NCBI GenBank assembly: GCA_903879975.1
Contig: CAIRNL010000837.1
Coordinates: 1-15,816 of the forward strand
Direction: 5' to 3'
DNA: 15,816 nucleotides
Origin: an uncultured Chloroflexota bacterium
GTDB lineage: Bacteria; Chloroflexota; Anaerolineae; Caldilineales; Caldilineaceae
The notes under the pieces were generated by a model, which did not search any database, was not told the DNA's origin, and saw only the letters and a list, made by a program, of their open reading frames with translations. Shown piece by piece: positions 9,001 to 13,336 of this stretch (its first letter is position 1; each line of letters begins with the position of its first letter). The translations under genes and the position numbers were made by a program.

Positions 9001-11966
9001 TCGGCTCGATCTTTACCGGCTGGTCGGGCGCCTGTAGCGGAAGCGGTAGCTGCATCATCAACACGCTTGCAAGCCAGGCTGTCACCGCCACCTTTGCCTT
9101 CAATCCACCGCCCTATCTGGGGCAGTGGGGCAGCCACGGGACGGGCAACGCCCAGCTGTACTGGCCGGCAGGCATTGCCGTCACCGGCAGCCATGTCTTC
9201 GTCGGCGACTACTATACACTCCGTAAATTTGATCAAAACGGCAACTTTGTGAGCCGCTACGACACCGTGAATTCTCAGGGGATGACTGCGTTGGGCAACG
9301 TGATCTACATGGGAGATTCCGGCGATTCGCGAGGGGACGGCAACAACCGGATTCTAGCCTTTAGCACCGACAGCCTGGCGTCCCCCACTGCCTACGCAGG
9401 GGGCATCCGGCCCTACGATATCGTCCGCCACCCCAACGGCAACTTCTATGTGTCCGATTACACAGGGCGAAACGTACATGTGTACAACAGCGCCTTTGTG
9501 TACCAGACTTCGCTGTTGAACGGCCAGCTCAGCTCGGACGTGCGCGATCTGGCCGTGGACAGCAGCGGCGCCCTGTACCTGGCCGACGCAGGCAACCATC
9601 GCATCTTGGTCTTTGACACGAACGGCACCATACTGCGCCAGTGGGGGAGCGCCGGCACTGGTAACGGACAATTCAATTACCCAATGGGGCTGGCTATCGA
9701 CAGCAATGACCGGGTCTACGTAGCGGACATCAACAACCATCGCATCCAGGTTTTCAGCACCAACGGCACCTTCCTGACGAAATGGGGCAAAGTCGATGCT
9801 GCCGGTGCGCCCGTTTCCGGGAGCGGCAACGGGGAATTCAACACCCCGATAGGCCTGGCACTGGACAGCAGTGGCACACTCTATGTTTCCGATACCGGCA
9901 ACTCTCGCGTCCAGAAATTCGGCTATGCCCTGACCGTGACGAGGGCTGGATCGGGCAGCGGCAGCGTGGGCAGTGCACCGGCGGGCATCGACTGTGGCAG
10001 CAGCTGCACGGCCTCCTTCTACGGCATCCCCGTCACCCTCACCGCCAGCGCTGCGTCCGGCTCCACCTTCACCGGCTGGTCGGGTGGCTGCACTGGTGGG
10101 GGGAGCTGCACCGTCAGCATGACGAGTGTCCAGGCTGTCACTGCGACCTTTTCGGCAGCGCCTGTAGCAGGCCGCAGCTATGCGCTGGCGTTCGACGGCA
10201 GCAACGATGTCGTTGATCTGGGCAATGTAGCCGCGCTGAATGGCGTCAGCCAATACACGTTCGAAGCATGGCTGCGGCTGAATAACCTCTCCAACTGGGC
10301 AACGATTTTCGCCAAGCGGCAGAGTGACGGTGATCGTGCCATCATGCTGCAGATGTACGGTTCCAGCGGACAGCTGGCGGTGGCAGTCAACGGCGGCTAC
10401 GGCTACAGCAGCCAGACCATCGCGCCGAATCGATGGGTGCACCTGGCCGTAGTCTTCGATGGCACGCAGGGAAGCGATGCGAACCGTTTGAAGCTGTATA
10501 TCGACGGCGCCCAAGCTGCGCTCACATTCCTGGGTTCGGTGCCCACTGTCACCCCAGCCTCAGCGACACGGCTGACGCTGGGTGGTGAATACAACAGCAC
10601 CTCGCCCGTCAATGATACCAGCCCTATCGCCGTACCTTTTGCCGGGCAGTTGGACGAGGTACGCCTGTGGAACGTTGCGCGCAGCCAAAGCGCGATTCAG
10701 GCGACCCTGAACAGCCGCCTGAGCGGCACAGAATCAGGTCTGGCAGCCTACTGGCCGCTGGAAGAAGGCAGCGGCAGCGTCACTGCCGACCAGAAAGGCA
10801 ACGCCAACGGCGGAATCTTTGGTGGGGCAGGCTGGGTCACGCCTGCACTGGCTATCCGGCCGGGGCTAGACCTGACCCTCACGGCACAGGCCAACACGCC
10901 CGCTACCGGCACTCTGGCCGGCAGCGACCCGAGCGGGGGCGCAGTCGTGTTTTCTGTGTCGTCTGGCCCCAGCCATGGCGCCGTGCAAATCACGAATGCC
11001 CAGACCGGCAGCTTTGTCTACACCCCGACGCTTGGTTACAGCGGTACGGATACATTTGTCTATCAAGTGGCCAATGCGCAGAATCTGACCGATACGGCGG
11101 TTGTCACAGTCACCATCTCTCCACCGCCACCATCCTGGTCGCAGGTTGTTCCTGCCCCGTCAGGCGTAATTTGGGCTTGGATCTCTGTGGGGGTGGACGG
11201 CTCTGTGTGGGCATTGGGTAATGACAGCTCGATCTGGCAAAATTGGAATTTAGTAGACGGTGTACTCGTTCAGGTAGCGGCTGTGAATATAGGTGAGGCC
11301 TGGGGTACCAACGCAGAGGGTTGGTTGTGGCGTCGATCGCTCGACACATGGTCCCCACACAACGAAGGAATGTTCCACACGCAAGTGGATGTCGGCTGTG
11401 ACGGCACCATCTGGGCGACGACAGGCTCCGGAGAAGTCTATGCGCGTACCAGCGAAGGTGGATGGAATCAGGTGCTCAACTTCGGTTCGGCGGTGCTATT
11501 GTCCAAAATCACCGTCCAAAATGCCGGCAGCATTGTCGGCGTGAACCCAAACGGGTACGGCATCTATCGGTGGGACGGCGGCAGTTGGGCGGGTCTGGCT
11601 ACGCCAGCCACCGTCAACGGCAGCAACCCTGTGACCAGCATCGACTACGGCTGTGACGGGACCTTGCTGGCCACCGACGCCGGCAACAACGTCTACCAAT
11701 ATGACTCTGCCAACAATACCTGGAGCCAGTTGGCGGGGATCAACTTGAGCCAAGTCTCCGTCTCTTCCGCCACCAATATCTGGGGCGTCTACAACGGTGC
11801 TGTCTATCGGTATGCCAGCGGACAACGCGCAGGCGACAATTCCATCGAGGACGCAACGTCTGACATCAAACAGTCTGATTCAGCGACTCTGAACCAGACC
11901 GCAGGCCAGATCTATCTGCCTGCGATCCTGAGCGGGTCGACAGAGGAGAGATCGTCGACCCCCTGA
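3..11966 (+). CDS. Giant mosaic surface protein (PKD, beta-helix, GON, NHL, LamG, tectonin), 5' partial
   Basis: The reading frame is open from the first full codon at position 3 to TGA at 11964-11966, so at least 3987 residues are present and the N-terminus and signal peptide lie upstream. The TTG at 45 is internal to a repeat and has no convincing ribosome binding site, so I do not take it as the start. Domain order is: 14-residue repeats, Thr/Pro linker, 12 PKD and 5 K319L/REJ-like Ig folds, a discoidin-like domain, a beta-helix, a GON domain, three bacterial repeat domains alternating with two NHL propellers, LamG, a cadherin-like fold, a tectonin-like propeller and a tail with IYLPAI. 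I see no catalytic motif. The folds are all typical of binding or structural roles, so an adhesin, matrix or glycan-binding surface protein is inferred. There is no LPXTG motif and no C-terminal membrane helix. Transcription probably stops at the hairpin at 12081-12120. The domain calls are firm; the biological function is unknown. Confidence 0.95.
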   Translation: MDRPASDLANIVSSLPLEPAGTQALIETLDLPAETLAALRADVALNEQADALANEIEFNRLQDDPVQLAVFLSEQNVPAAVLGKTLGAVDLPVERLATVLIESSLSPAELAVALNEVPLPPQSLAEVINEIALPPADLAVVVSNLTIAPEAAVDLLTTLDAAPAMVAELAVVLKLTDEQTAQVVAKAEENAAGRVEATTELTATPTLTATTPFTPTPTAAAPFTPTSTATAPFTPTLTPASTPTPTATFVPFVPTPTATFVPFVPTPTATFVPFVPTPTATPTATPAGVLTGVNLISNGPSVLLGNTTFLTATTVGTNLNSNPITYMWSLGDGTSAVRSGNGLSDAYAHTYPAVGSYTATVTATNGIQQVMGSALVTVLDRPVVGLQISSNGSTSLGSATAFTAIVQDGSNIVYVWNFGDGLAATGAQVNHTYRAVGTYSVTVTAVNGAGQVSAQASVAVTNQPPVANAGLDQTRGVGESFTLDGLRSTDLDGHLPLVYRWVQSSGPAVSLGATGALSTATFTAPLLPAVLTFRLTVTDSFGLASSPDTVAITVTDVPITELAATHGGMAALGQSTRFSATVSTGSNVTYVWDFGDGSGAASGASALYTYSTAGTYTAVVTATNQSSVVTASTTAIVNIPPVAVAGADQTVAANALATLNGSTSVDADRHLPLTYRWLQTAGPAVSLNNSNTAFPTWMAPAETAVIAFALTVTDNLGLASTPASVTFTVTTEALNWLSSGVPVQLAGTGGATPYTASSQSQVAARVQTLSSRARNSDPLFWYPEVDTDSGSIWLNPNPLPGTHCALDRSDCSTGLLVIDLLAVRALDRFSVFQMFAGMGKSSHVQIFRHAEIGNSAPNALDSGWQPVGPEIVIPAGFDDRDNQRIADPARLSVAPFTTRYLKIAARNDGRYGSASYIEFKRIKAFFYGLYGLQLAHRPVTEVGVATPFTATLTTGAVNSYMWNFGDGSTVVTTTTGLNTHSYAAAGSYTVQVTGSNGVGQVSEQTVITVTNQLPVANAGADQSGFVAQQFRLNGSGSSDPDGHLPLAYSWVQSGGPAVSLRDAGTATPSFVAPASPAVLAFRLTVADNFNGVSLPDTVAITVTDVPIVELAAANSGPTRLGSATVLTATANTTATNVLYTWNFGDGATGSGASASRIYTATGSYSATVTASNGAGQLTSSMRVTVTDVPITGLAAANSGPTTLGNAALFTATLAAGTNVTYTWNFGDGSPAIVSGLSATATHVYTRANLYTVLVTATNGAGQVMTYTSATVDQTITGLTMTTDSPTTMGNATLFTATLAAGTNVTYTWNFGDGSPAIVSGSGLSATAAHTYTLAGDYTATVTATNSVSRMTASTQVTVTNQSPVADAGPDQSLFVGGQFMLTGSGSSDPDGHLPLAYSWVQTGGAPVTLGAADAVSLSLTAPITPAVLSFRLTVTDSRGLASSPASVTVTVTDVPIVDLAVATDSPTTMGNATLFTATLAAGTNVTYTWNFGDGSPAIVSGSGLSATAAHTYTLGGDYTATVTATNSVSRMTASTQVTVTNEPPVADAGPDQSLFVGGQFTLTGSADDPDGHLPLTYGWAQMGGTPVTLGAADAVSLSLAAPMTPTVLSFRLTVTDSRGLASSPASVTITVTDVPIVGLAAFTNSPMTPGNDTVLTATVQAGTNVVYSWNFGDGSPITSTLAPSIVHAYSGAGTYTATVTAANGASSSAPLATVVFISPDLYVKAGCTLAQAVQAANSDSAVADCGAGSGADTIVLTSAVSVTQPYNSGDSAAPAITSTVTLSGNGFVLSRAAGSPLFRLMEVASGGALKLDNVVMSNGQSPYGTGGGAVLVQGGGVLTATRSTFSANYAWGAGNGGGGGAVAVLGNGVAHIISSTFTSNSTSSSDGGAIMVRGTAQLNVVDSTFRNNSATYPLQIGGGAVALIESSSASIRNSTFASNSVIQTSSQGGGALALGSSGQLSVTNSTLSGNASSYIGGAIYQTSGELRVQQSTLTGNSAASVGGALYHKGGALAVEGSIVSGNHAALGMGIEIARSTSAPGPTLRYNLWGYSGISATAVALNVTPDPTDIVAASDGARPAALTAILNAVLADNGGATWTHALVSGSPAIDGSAANVCATEMDQRQVSRLIWGSSLRACDIGAYEFEEAISGLAAFNDSPTTLGHVTQFSATLAIGTNVGYTWDFGDGATGTGANSTRTYAAVGSYTATVAATNGVSQVTASTLVAVIDRAITGLSADSSGTTRLGSSTAFSATILDGSNVAYTWNFGDGTTGTGANPARTYAAVGSYTATVTATNSVSQVIASTLVTVTDSPISGLAVVNDSPTALGSATTLTAAVTDGSNIVYTWYLDPPASCQGIKNRNPGAQDGVYTLYYSHRLDAPYQVYCADMQSVPKEYLSLVNVGSNFNYSQALSGMYWGGTTVRTQFSRIRIDPSTLVVDRTDLRFATSSGTICANPTTGCSSTFSTMQFASAQTCQDTSAGLSPANIDLRGTPFNVDNSVVMATSGYMPAGGATYASNRQVVDLTGGGTCGGISPSSALKLSYFTLNLPSSGVTGGSDTGIITTTHSLTQIYPVSGIYTVTVTAANSANQMTASTQVNVTLPPFSVTVSSNVGGLVNSTPAGLGCSNCSALFNTPVTLTAVAQNGYSFAGWSGACTGTSSCVVSTTQQVTATFALNPPPYLTQWGTGGSGNGQFNGALGAAVDSSGYVYVVDHNNHRIQKFTRDGVYVSQWGTYGSSNGQMIYPVGVAVDDAGFVYVVDRDNHRIQKFTNSGGYVTQWGGLGSGNGQFNTPYGVVADRLGNVYVADYNNNRIQKFTSSGTYVSQWGSQGSGVGQFAGPIGVAIDSTGAIFVAEVGNKRIQKFDSSGAYLAQWGTAGSGAGQFTSPYAIAIDSESKVYVADFSENRLQQFTNSGIFVSQWSQGASSNGQFNGLHGVAVDLLGAVYAVEYNGNRIQKFGYPLTVSVAGPGSVTSTPAGATCTSNSTCTVGFANLPITLTAGTAFGSIFTGWSGACSGSGSCIINTLASQAVTATFAFNPPPYLGQWGSHGTGNAQLYWPAGIAVTGSHVFVGDYYTLRKFDQNGNFVSRYDTVNSQGMTALGNVIYMGDSGDSRGDGNNRILAFSTDSLASPTAYAGGIRPYDIVRHPNGNFYVSDYTGRNVHVYNSAFVYQTSLLNGQLSSDVRDLAVDSSGALYLADAGNHRILVFDTNGTILRQWGSAGTGNGQFNYPMGLAIDSNDRVYVADINNHRIQVFSTNGTFLTKWGKVDAAGAPVSGSGNGEFNTPIGLALDSSGTLYVSDTGNSRVQKFGYALTVTRAGSGSGSVGSAPAGIDCGSSCTASFYGIPVTLTASAASGSTFTGWSGGCTGGGSCTVSMTSVQAVTATFSAAPVAGRSYALAFDGSNDVVDLGNVAALNGVSQYTFEAWLRLNNLSNWATIFAKRQSDGDRAIMLQMYGSSGQLAVAVNGGYGYSSQTIAPNRWVHLAVVFDGTQGSDANRLKLYIDGAQAALTFLGSVPTVTPASATRLTLGGEYNSTSPVNDTSPIAVPFAGQLDEVRLWNVARSQSAIQATLNSRLSGTESGLAAYWPLEEGSGSVTADQKGNANGGIFGGAGWVTPALAIRPGLDLTLTAQANTPATGTLAGSDPSGGAVVFSVSSGPSHGAVQITNAQTGSFVYTPTLGYSGTDTFVYQVANAQNLTDTAVVTVTISPPPPSWSQVVPAPSGVIWAWISVGVDGSVWALGNDSSIWQNWNLVDGVLVQVAAVNIGEAWGTNAEGWLWRRSLDTWSPHNEGMFHTQVDVGCDGTIWATTGSGEVYARTSEGGWNQVLNFGSAVLLSKITVQNAGSIVGVNPNGYGIYRWDGGSWAGLATPATVNGSNPVTSIDYGCDGTLLATDAGNNVYQYDSANNTWSQLAGINLSQVSVSSATNIWGVYNGAVYRYASGQRAGDNSIEDATSDIKQSDSATLNQTAGQIYLPAILSGSTEERSSTP
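12..572 (+). repeat. 14-residue tandem repeat region (unnamed)
   Basis: The protein here is a run of 14-residue units with the pattern P-x-x-L-A-x-x-L-x-x-x-x-L-P. Eight consecutive in-register units start at 195 (PVQLAVFLSEQNVP), 237, 279, 321 (PAELAVALNEVPLP), 363 (PQSLAEVINEIALP), 405, 447 and 489, and a degenerate ninth starts at 531. Earlier units start at 12, 57 and 99. The array is broken by one extra residue after the first unit and by an irregular 18-residue stretch at 141-194. Hydrophobic residues recur at unit positions 4, 8 and 13, and Pro recurs at the boundary, which suggests short helices separated by proline turns. The units differ at the DNA level, so the array is old. I do not recognise a named family. 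It probably continues upstream of the window. Confidence 0.85.
597..866 (+). repeat. Thr/Pro-rich linker with 30-bp and 33-bp in-frame tandem repeats
   Basis: This is a low-complexity extended linker rich in Thr, Pro and Ala, of the kind that separates surface domains and is often O-glycosylated. It holds two arrays in sequence. The first is three 10-residue units ending in PFTPT at 621-650, 651-680 and 681-710. The second is three 11-residue units PTPTATFVPFV at 729-761, 762-794 and 795-827, followed by a partial unit from 828. The units are nearly identical in DNA, which points to slippage or recent expansion. The linker separates the 14-residue repeat region from the PKD array. Confidence 0.9.
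867..2198 (+). other. PKD / K319L-like Ig-fold array, block 1
   Basis: Three PKD domains carry the usual W-x-x-G-D-G signature: YMWSLGDG at about 867-1142, YVWNFGDG at about 1143-1388 and YVWDFGDG at about 1677-1919. Each continues with a YT-type strand such as GSYTATVTATNG. Two longer PKD-like (K319L/REJ-type) domains begin with PPVANAGLDQ at about 1389 and PPVAVAGADQ at about 1920 and contain LTYRW-type and FRLTVTD-type strands. These are structural beta-sandwich modules of extracellular proteins and have no enzymatic role. Confidence 0.9.
2199..2786 (+). other. Discoidin (F5/8 type C)-like domain
   Basis: About 196 residues lie between two Ig-fold blocks and are not PKD. Visible marks are a central VIDLLAVRALDRFSVFQ stretch, which resembles the 'vDLg..~.i~~i.v~' strand of galactose-binding-like folds, and a late RYLKIAARNDG segment, which resembles the closing strand of F5/8 type C domains. 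A Cys pair near THCALDRSDC may form a disulfide. Such domains usually bind glycans or lipids. The assignment rests on these strand patterns only. A different jelly-roll binding domain is possible. Confidence 0.6.
2787..5156 (+). other. PKD / K319L-like Ig-fold array, block 2, with near-identical tandem copies
   Basis: Six PKD domains are visible, each with W-N-F-G-D-G, at about 2787, 3321, 3570, 3822, 4368 and 4908. They are interleaved with three K319L-like domains that begin LPVANAGADQ (about 3036), SPVADAGPDQ (about 4086) and PPVADAGPDQ (about 4629). The segment repeats strongly at DNA level, especially the pair described separately at 3844-4914. Its role is presumably as a spacer or stalk, or as a protein- or glycan-binding Ig array. 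Confidence 0.9.
3844..4914 (+). repeat. Recent 543-bp tandem duplication of a PKD + K319L module
   Basis: Copy 1 (about 3844-4386) and copy 2 (about 4387-4914) are direct repeats offset by 543 bases (181 codons), and only scattered substitutions separate them. Copy 2 has lost one codon in the motif after LTGS (SGSSDPDG in copy 1, ADDPDG in copy 2). Similarity fades at about 4914. Parts of the preceding PKD at 3640-3720 are also nearly identical to these copies. Confidence 0.9.
5157..6440 (+). other. Right-handed beta-helix domain, choice-of-anchor Q type
   Basis: The domain opens with a CSLREA-like segment containing CTLAQAVQAANSD and GADTIVL. It continues with repeated short turns such as NSTFASNS, NSTLSGNAS and QSTLTGNSA, which are typical of pectin-lyase-like parallel beta-helices. 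It closes with LVSGSPAIDGSA, then EMDQRQ, then ACDIGAYEF, which matches the known end of 'choice-of-anchor Q' domains. Beta-helices of this type occur in polysaccharide lyases and in non-enzymatic adhesins. I see no lyase catalytic signature and prefer a binding role. Confidence 0.85.
6441..7046 (+). other. PKD array, block 3: two PKD domains and the first half of a third
   Basis: Two complete PKD domains carry YTWDFGDG and YTWNFGDG, at about 6441-6686 and 6687-6929. They share long near-identical stretches, for example a common RTYAAVGSYTATV strand. A third PKD starts at about 6930, runs as far as IVYTWYLD and is then interrupted by the GON domain. It resumes at about 7665. Confidence 0.88.
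7047..7640 (+). other. GON domain inserted in a PKD fold
   Basis: The segment matches the GON domain first described in metalloproteases of the GON-1/ADAMTS9/ADAMTS20 group. Aligned by eye from memory, shared landmarks in order are: ASCQGIK near the start, DGVYTLYY, YQVYCADM, PKEYLSLV, NFNYS, FSRIRIDPSTL, TDLRFA, an alternating NIDLRGTPF segment and GGTCGG near the end. Cysteines are conserved at several of these places. In animals the domain sits at the C-terminus of secreted proteases and its molecular role is poorly defined. No protease domain accompanies it here. Confidence 0.88.
7641..7805 (+). other. Second half of the split PKD domain
   Basis: After the GON domain the protein resumes with SLTQIYPVSGIYTVTVTAAN. 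This is the expected C-terminal half of a PKD fold (compare HTYTLAGDYTATVTATN in the intact copies). Joined to IVYTWYLD at 7023-7046, it makes one complete PKD, with the GON domain occupying the place of the FGDG loop. Confidence 0.8.
7806..8033 (+). other. Bacterial repeat (Flg_new_2 / InlB B-repeat-like) domain A
   Basis: This is a beta-rich module with the family marks FSVTVSSNVGG, a TPAG turn, PVTLTAVAQNGYSFAGWSG and a final QVTATFA strand. Two cysteine pairs (CSNC and CTGTSSC) flank the GW motif and fit disulfides in an exported protein. Copies B and C follow downstream, each placed at a propeller boundary. Confidence 0.85.
8034..8867 (+). other. Six-bladed NHL beta-propeller 1
   Basis: Six consecutive NHL repeats of about 47 residues each read like YVSQWG...GSGNGQF...P.GVAVD..G.VYV.D..N.RIQKF. 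Examples of the closing strand are NHRIQKF, NNRIQKF and NKRIQKF. Six blades make a closed propeller. NHL propellers bind proteins, peptides or carbohydrates, and in some families they act as lyases. I see no evidence here for an enzymatic site. Confidence 0.93.
8868..9113 (+). other. Bacterial repeat (Flg_new_2-like) domain B
   Basis: The module repeats the pattern of domain A: YPLTVSVAGPGSV, TPAGATC, LPITLTAGTAFGSIFTGWSG, a C-SGSGS-C pair and AVTATFAFNPPP. The NPPPYL junction into the next propeller is the same as the junction between domain A and propeller 1. Confidence 0.85.
9114..9923 (+). other. Six-bladed NHL beta-propeller 2, partly degenerate
   Basis: The propeller starts with YLGQWGSHGTGN and ends with NSRVQKFGYA, mirroring the boundaries of propeller 1. 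Blades 1 to 3 have drifted: examples are YTLRKFD, NNRILAF and RNVHVYN as closing strands. Blades 4 to 6 are canonical (NHRILVF, NHRIQVF, NSRVQKF). The last blade carries an extra loop containing KVDAAGAPVSG. Confidence 0.88.
9924..10163 (+). other. Bacterial repeat (Flg_new_2-like) domain C
   Basis: This is the third copy of the cysteine-paired module: YALTVTRAGSGSGSV, APAGIDCGSSC, IPVTLTASAASGSTFTGWSGG, C-TGGGS-C and VQAVTATFS. It follows the second propeller at the same VQKFGY junction that links propeller 1 to domain B. Confidence 0.85.
10173..10848 (+). other. LamG / concanavalin A-like domain
   Basis: The strand series is typical of Laminin_G_3 domains: YALAFDGSNDVVDLG, then YTFEAWLRLN, then WVHLAVVFDG, then RLKLYIDGAQ, then FAGQLDEVRLWNVARS, then GLAAYWPLEEGSG. 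These domains fold as a beta-jellyroll and usually bind glycans or proteins. All the expected blocks are present in the usual order, so the domain looks intact. Confidence 0.93.
10860..11118 (+). other. Cadherin-like / Big_9-type Ig fold
   Basis: A single tandem-Ig type module contains TLAGSDPSGGAVVFSV, then GSFVYTPTLGYSGTDTFVY, then DTAVVTVTIS. The 'G.F.Y.P...Y.GTD.F.Y' core is diagnostic of the Cadherin_5 / Big_9 / VCBS-like group found in bacterial adhesins. Confidence 0.88.
11133..11820 (+). other. Tectonin-like beta-propeller
   Basis: About six short blades have the tectonin pattern, in which a 'DG.VWA.....IW' or '.IWGV....VYR' strand is followed by a Trp-rich turn. Examples are DGSVWALGNDSSIWQNW, DGTIWATTGSGEVYAR and NIWGVYNGAVYRYASG. 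Tectonin propellers are mostly lectins that recognise methylated or other surface glycans. A PSW start and a proline-rich boundary set it off from the preceding Ig fold. Confidence 0.75.
11821..11966 (+). other. C-terminal tail with IYLPAI motif
   Basis: The polar tail after the last propeller carries IYLPAI at 11910-11927 and then 12 more residues (LSGSTEERSSTP) before the stop. The SdrD-B-type protein at the other end of the window ends in RIYLPAVQR. The shared motif in two otherwise unrelated secreted proteins suggests a common sorting or attachment tail, which is inference. Confidence 0.6.
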
Positions 11967-12080
11967 TCGGCCGTCACAGAGCCGGCTGGCGCCCCACACA
12001 GCGCTGCGCCGGTAGGTCGTTCGGCCTGGTCGCCTGGACCCCGTTCTGCCAGCGAGCGCTCCACCCGCCAGATTTCTGAG
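11967..12080. other. Short 3' spacer of the giant gene
   Basis: There are 114 bases between the TGA of the giant gene and the terminator hairpin. I see no open frame with coding character, no tRNA and no clear extra hairpin. It is probably the 3' untranslated region of the giant transcript. Confidence 0.6.
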
Positions 12081-12120
12081 AAAAACAACCAGGTTTCACA
12101 GTGAAACCTGGTTGTTTTTT
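12081..12120. terminator. Bidirectional rho-independent terminator
   Basis: A perfect 19-base inverted repeat (12081-12099 with 12101-12119) has the core CCAGGTTTCAC and GTGAAACCTGG and a nominal one-base centre. In practice the loop will be a few bases wider. It ends in a run of six T on the plus strand (12115-12120). The A run at 12081-12085 gives a U tract in the other direction. It lies between convergent genes, 21 bases beyond the stop of the PotD-like gene, so it can terminate both. Confidence 0.92.
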
Positions 12121-12140
12121 CGCGTTTGGCCGTCCGAAAA

Positions 12141-13283
12141 TCAGTTTTGGCCCTTGATTTCGGTCCAGATGCGGTCATACAGGGGCAACGCATCACCGAC
12201 GTCGCGCAGGAAATGCGCCTGCGCCAGCACAGCTGCGGGGGGATTGGTGATCGGAGATTGGCTGTAGGCCTCGTACAGTTCCGGATGATGGGTCTGGGCG
12301 TAGTCCAGTGCCGCCGTATTGGGCAGGGTATTGGGATAATCGACCAATGCCCGCCAGAAGACATCTGGCTGGTGCAGATAGTTGATGAAGGCATAGGTCG
12401 CGTCCACATGTGCGGCGACGCTCGGAATGGCCAGATTGACCTGCCAGCGGATTGCGCCTTCGCTGGGGTAGATGTACTGGATGGCAGGTTCCTCCTGGGA
12501 GGCGAAGGCTGCCTCCGCACTCCAGGCCATGCCGAGGTCTGCGTCGCCGGCAAGCAGGGCAGTCTTCGGGCTGTCGCTGTCGAAAAGTTTGATATTCGGC
12601 ACCAGCGCCAGCAGTTTGGCCTTGGCTTCCTCCAGCTGTGCAGGGTCTTGCGTGCTGGGGTCATAGCCCAACGACAACAGGGTAAGCCCGATGACCGTGC
12701 GCGGCGAGTCCAGCATAACAATTCGACCGGCGTATTCTGGTTTCCAAAAATCGGCGAAGGACTGCGGCACGTTCTCGACTGCGGCCGTGTGGACGAAGAT
12801 CGACTCTGTACCCGCTGTGGAAGGCACTGTGTAGAGGTTACCTGGGTCAAAGGGTTGATCCAGGAAGAGAGGATCAAAATTATCCATAATGTGCAGCTGG
12901 TCCGCATCGAGCGGCTGGATCAATTCCTGGCGGATCATCAGGTCGATGATGTAGTCGGAGGGCACCACCAGATCGTAGTTGGCGCCCCCCGCCGACAGCT
13001 TGGTGACCATCTCTTCGTCGGTGGAGTACTCGTCCAGGTTGATGTCGAGACCGTAGACCTGCTCAAAGCAATCGTAAATCTCTTGTGGAATATACTGAAC
13101 CCATACGAATAAATTGACCGTAGTCGAGGTGACCTCCAGACGGGGATTGGGTTCTGGGCAAGCAACCCCATCCTCTTCGGCAGCTGGCGGCGCTGCCGGC
13201 GGGACGACCCCTGAGCAGCCGGCCAGCACCTGTACCGACAGCACAATCAAACAGACCATCATCCAATGCAGTGGGTGCGTCAT
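12141..13283 (-). CDS. PotD-like substrate-binding lipoprotein of an ABC importer
   Basis: The 380-residue protein belongs to the spermidine/putrescine-binding PotD family (SBP_bac_8). It would capture a solute outside the membrane and deliver it to an ABC permease. Residues 1-22 are a signal peptide ending in LAGC, so Cys23 is the lipidated residue, and a Pro/Ala linker follows. Family blocks include NLFVWVQYIPQE (57-68), YDLVVPSDYIID (103-114), SFADFWKPEYAG (175-186), ADLGMAWSAEAAF (248-260) and RWQVNLAIP (279-287). I chose the ATG at 13283 over the one at 13310 because AAGGA lies 7 bases upstream and the lipoprotein signal then starts at a normal place. Acidic residues that hold the polyamine in E. 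coli PotD appear replaced (Ser193, Thr196, Val282), so the ligand may differ. No permease or ATPase gene is adjacent. The gene has its own terminator and a likely promoter. Confidence 0.95.
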   Translation of the reverse strand: MTHPLHWMMVCLIVLSVQVLAGCSGVVPPAAPPAAEEDGVACPEPNPRLEVTSTTVNLFVWVQYIPQEIYDCFEQVYGLDINLDEYSTDEEMVTKLSAGGANYDLVVPSDYIIDLMIRQELIQPLDADQLHIMDNFDPLFLDQPFDPGNLYTVPSTAGTESIFVHTAAVENVPQSFADFWKPEYAGRIVMLDSPRTVIGLTLLSLGYDPSTQDPAQLEEAKAKLLALVPNIKLFDSDSPKTALLAGDADLGMAWSAEAAFASQEEPAIQYIYPSEGAIRWQVNLAIPSVAAHVDATYAFINYLHQPDVFWRALVDYPNTLPNTAALDYAQTHHPELYEAYSQSPITNPPAAVLAQAHFLRDVGDALPLYDRIWTEIKGQN

Positions 13284-13290
13284 GACGTTT

Positions 13291-13300
13291 TCCTTTCCAA
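13291..13300 (-). promoter_or_regulatory. Ribosome binding site of the PotD-like gene
   Basis: Read on the minus strand the sequence is TTGGAAAGGA followed by seven bases and ATG at 13283. This strong purine-rich Shine-Dalgarno element supports the internal ATG rather than the upstream ATG at 13310. Confidence 0.8.
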
Positions 13301-13336
13301 GAAATGGCATGGAGTTGATTTGTGTTTAGGAGGACG

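Noticed and set aside
11912..12907. Minus-strand open frame overlapping the terminator and the PotD-like gene in another frame
   Set aside because: It runs through the terminator hairpin and is out of frame with the recognised protein, with a Pro/Arg/Ser-rich composition typical of a shadow frame.
12126..13112. Plus-strand open frame (328 codons) over the PotD-like gene
   Set aside because: The minus strand there encodes a full-length PotD-family lipoprotein with lipobox and Shine-Dalgarno sequence. The plus-strand translation has no family resemblance.
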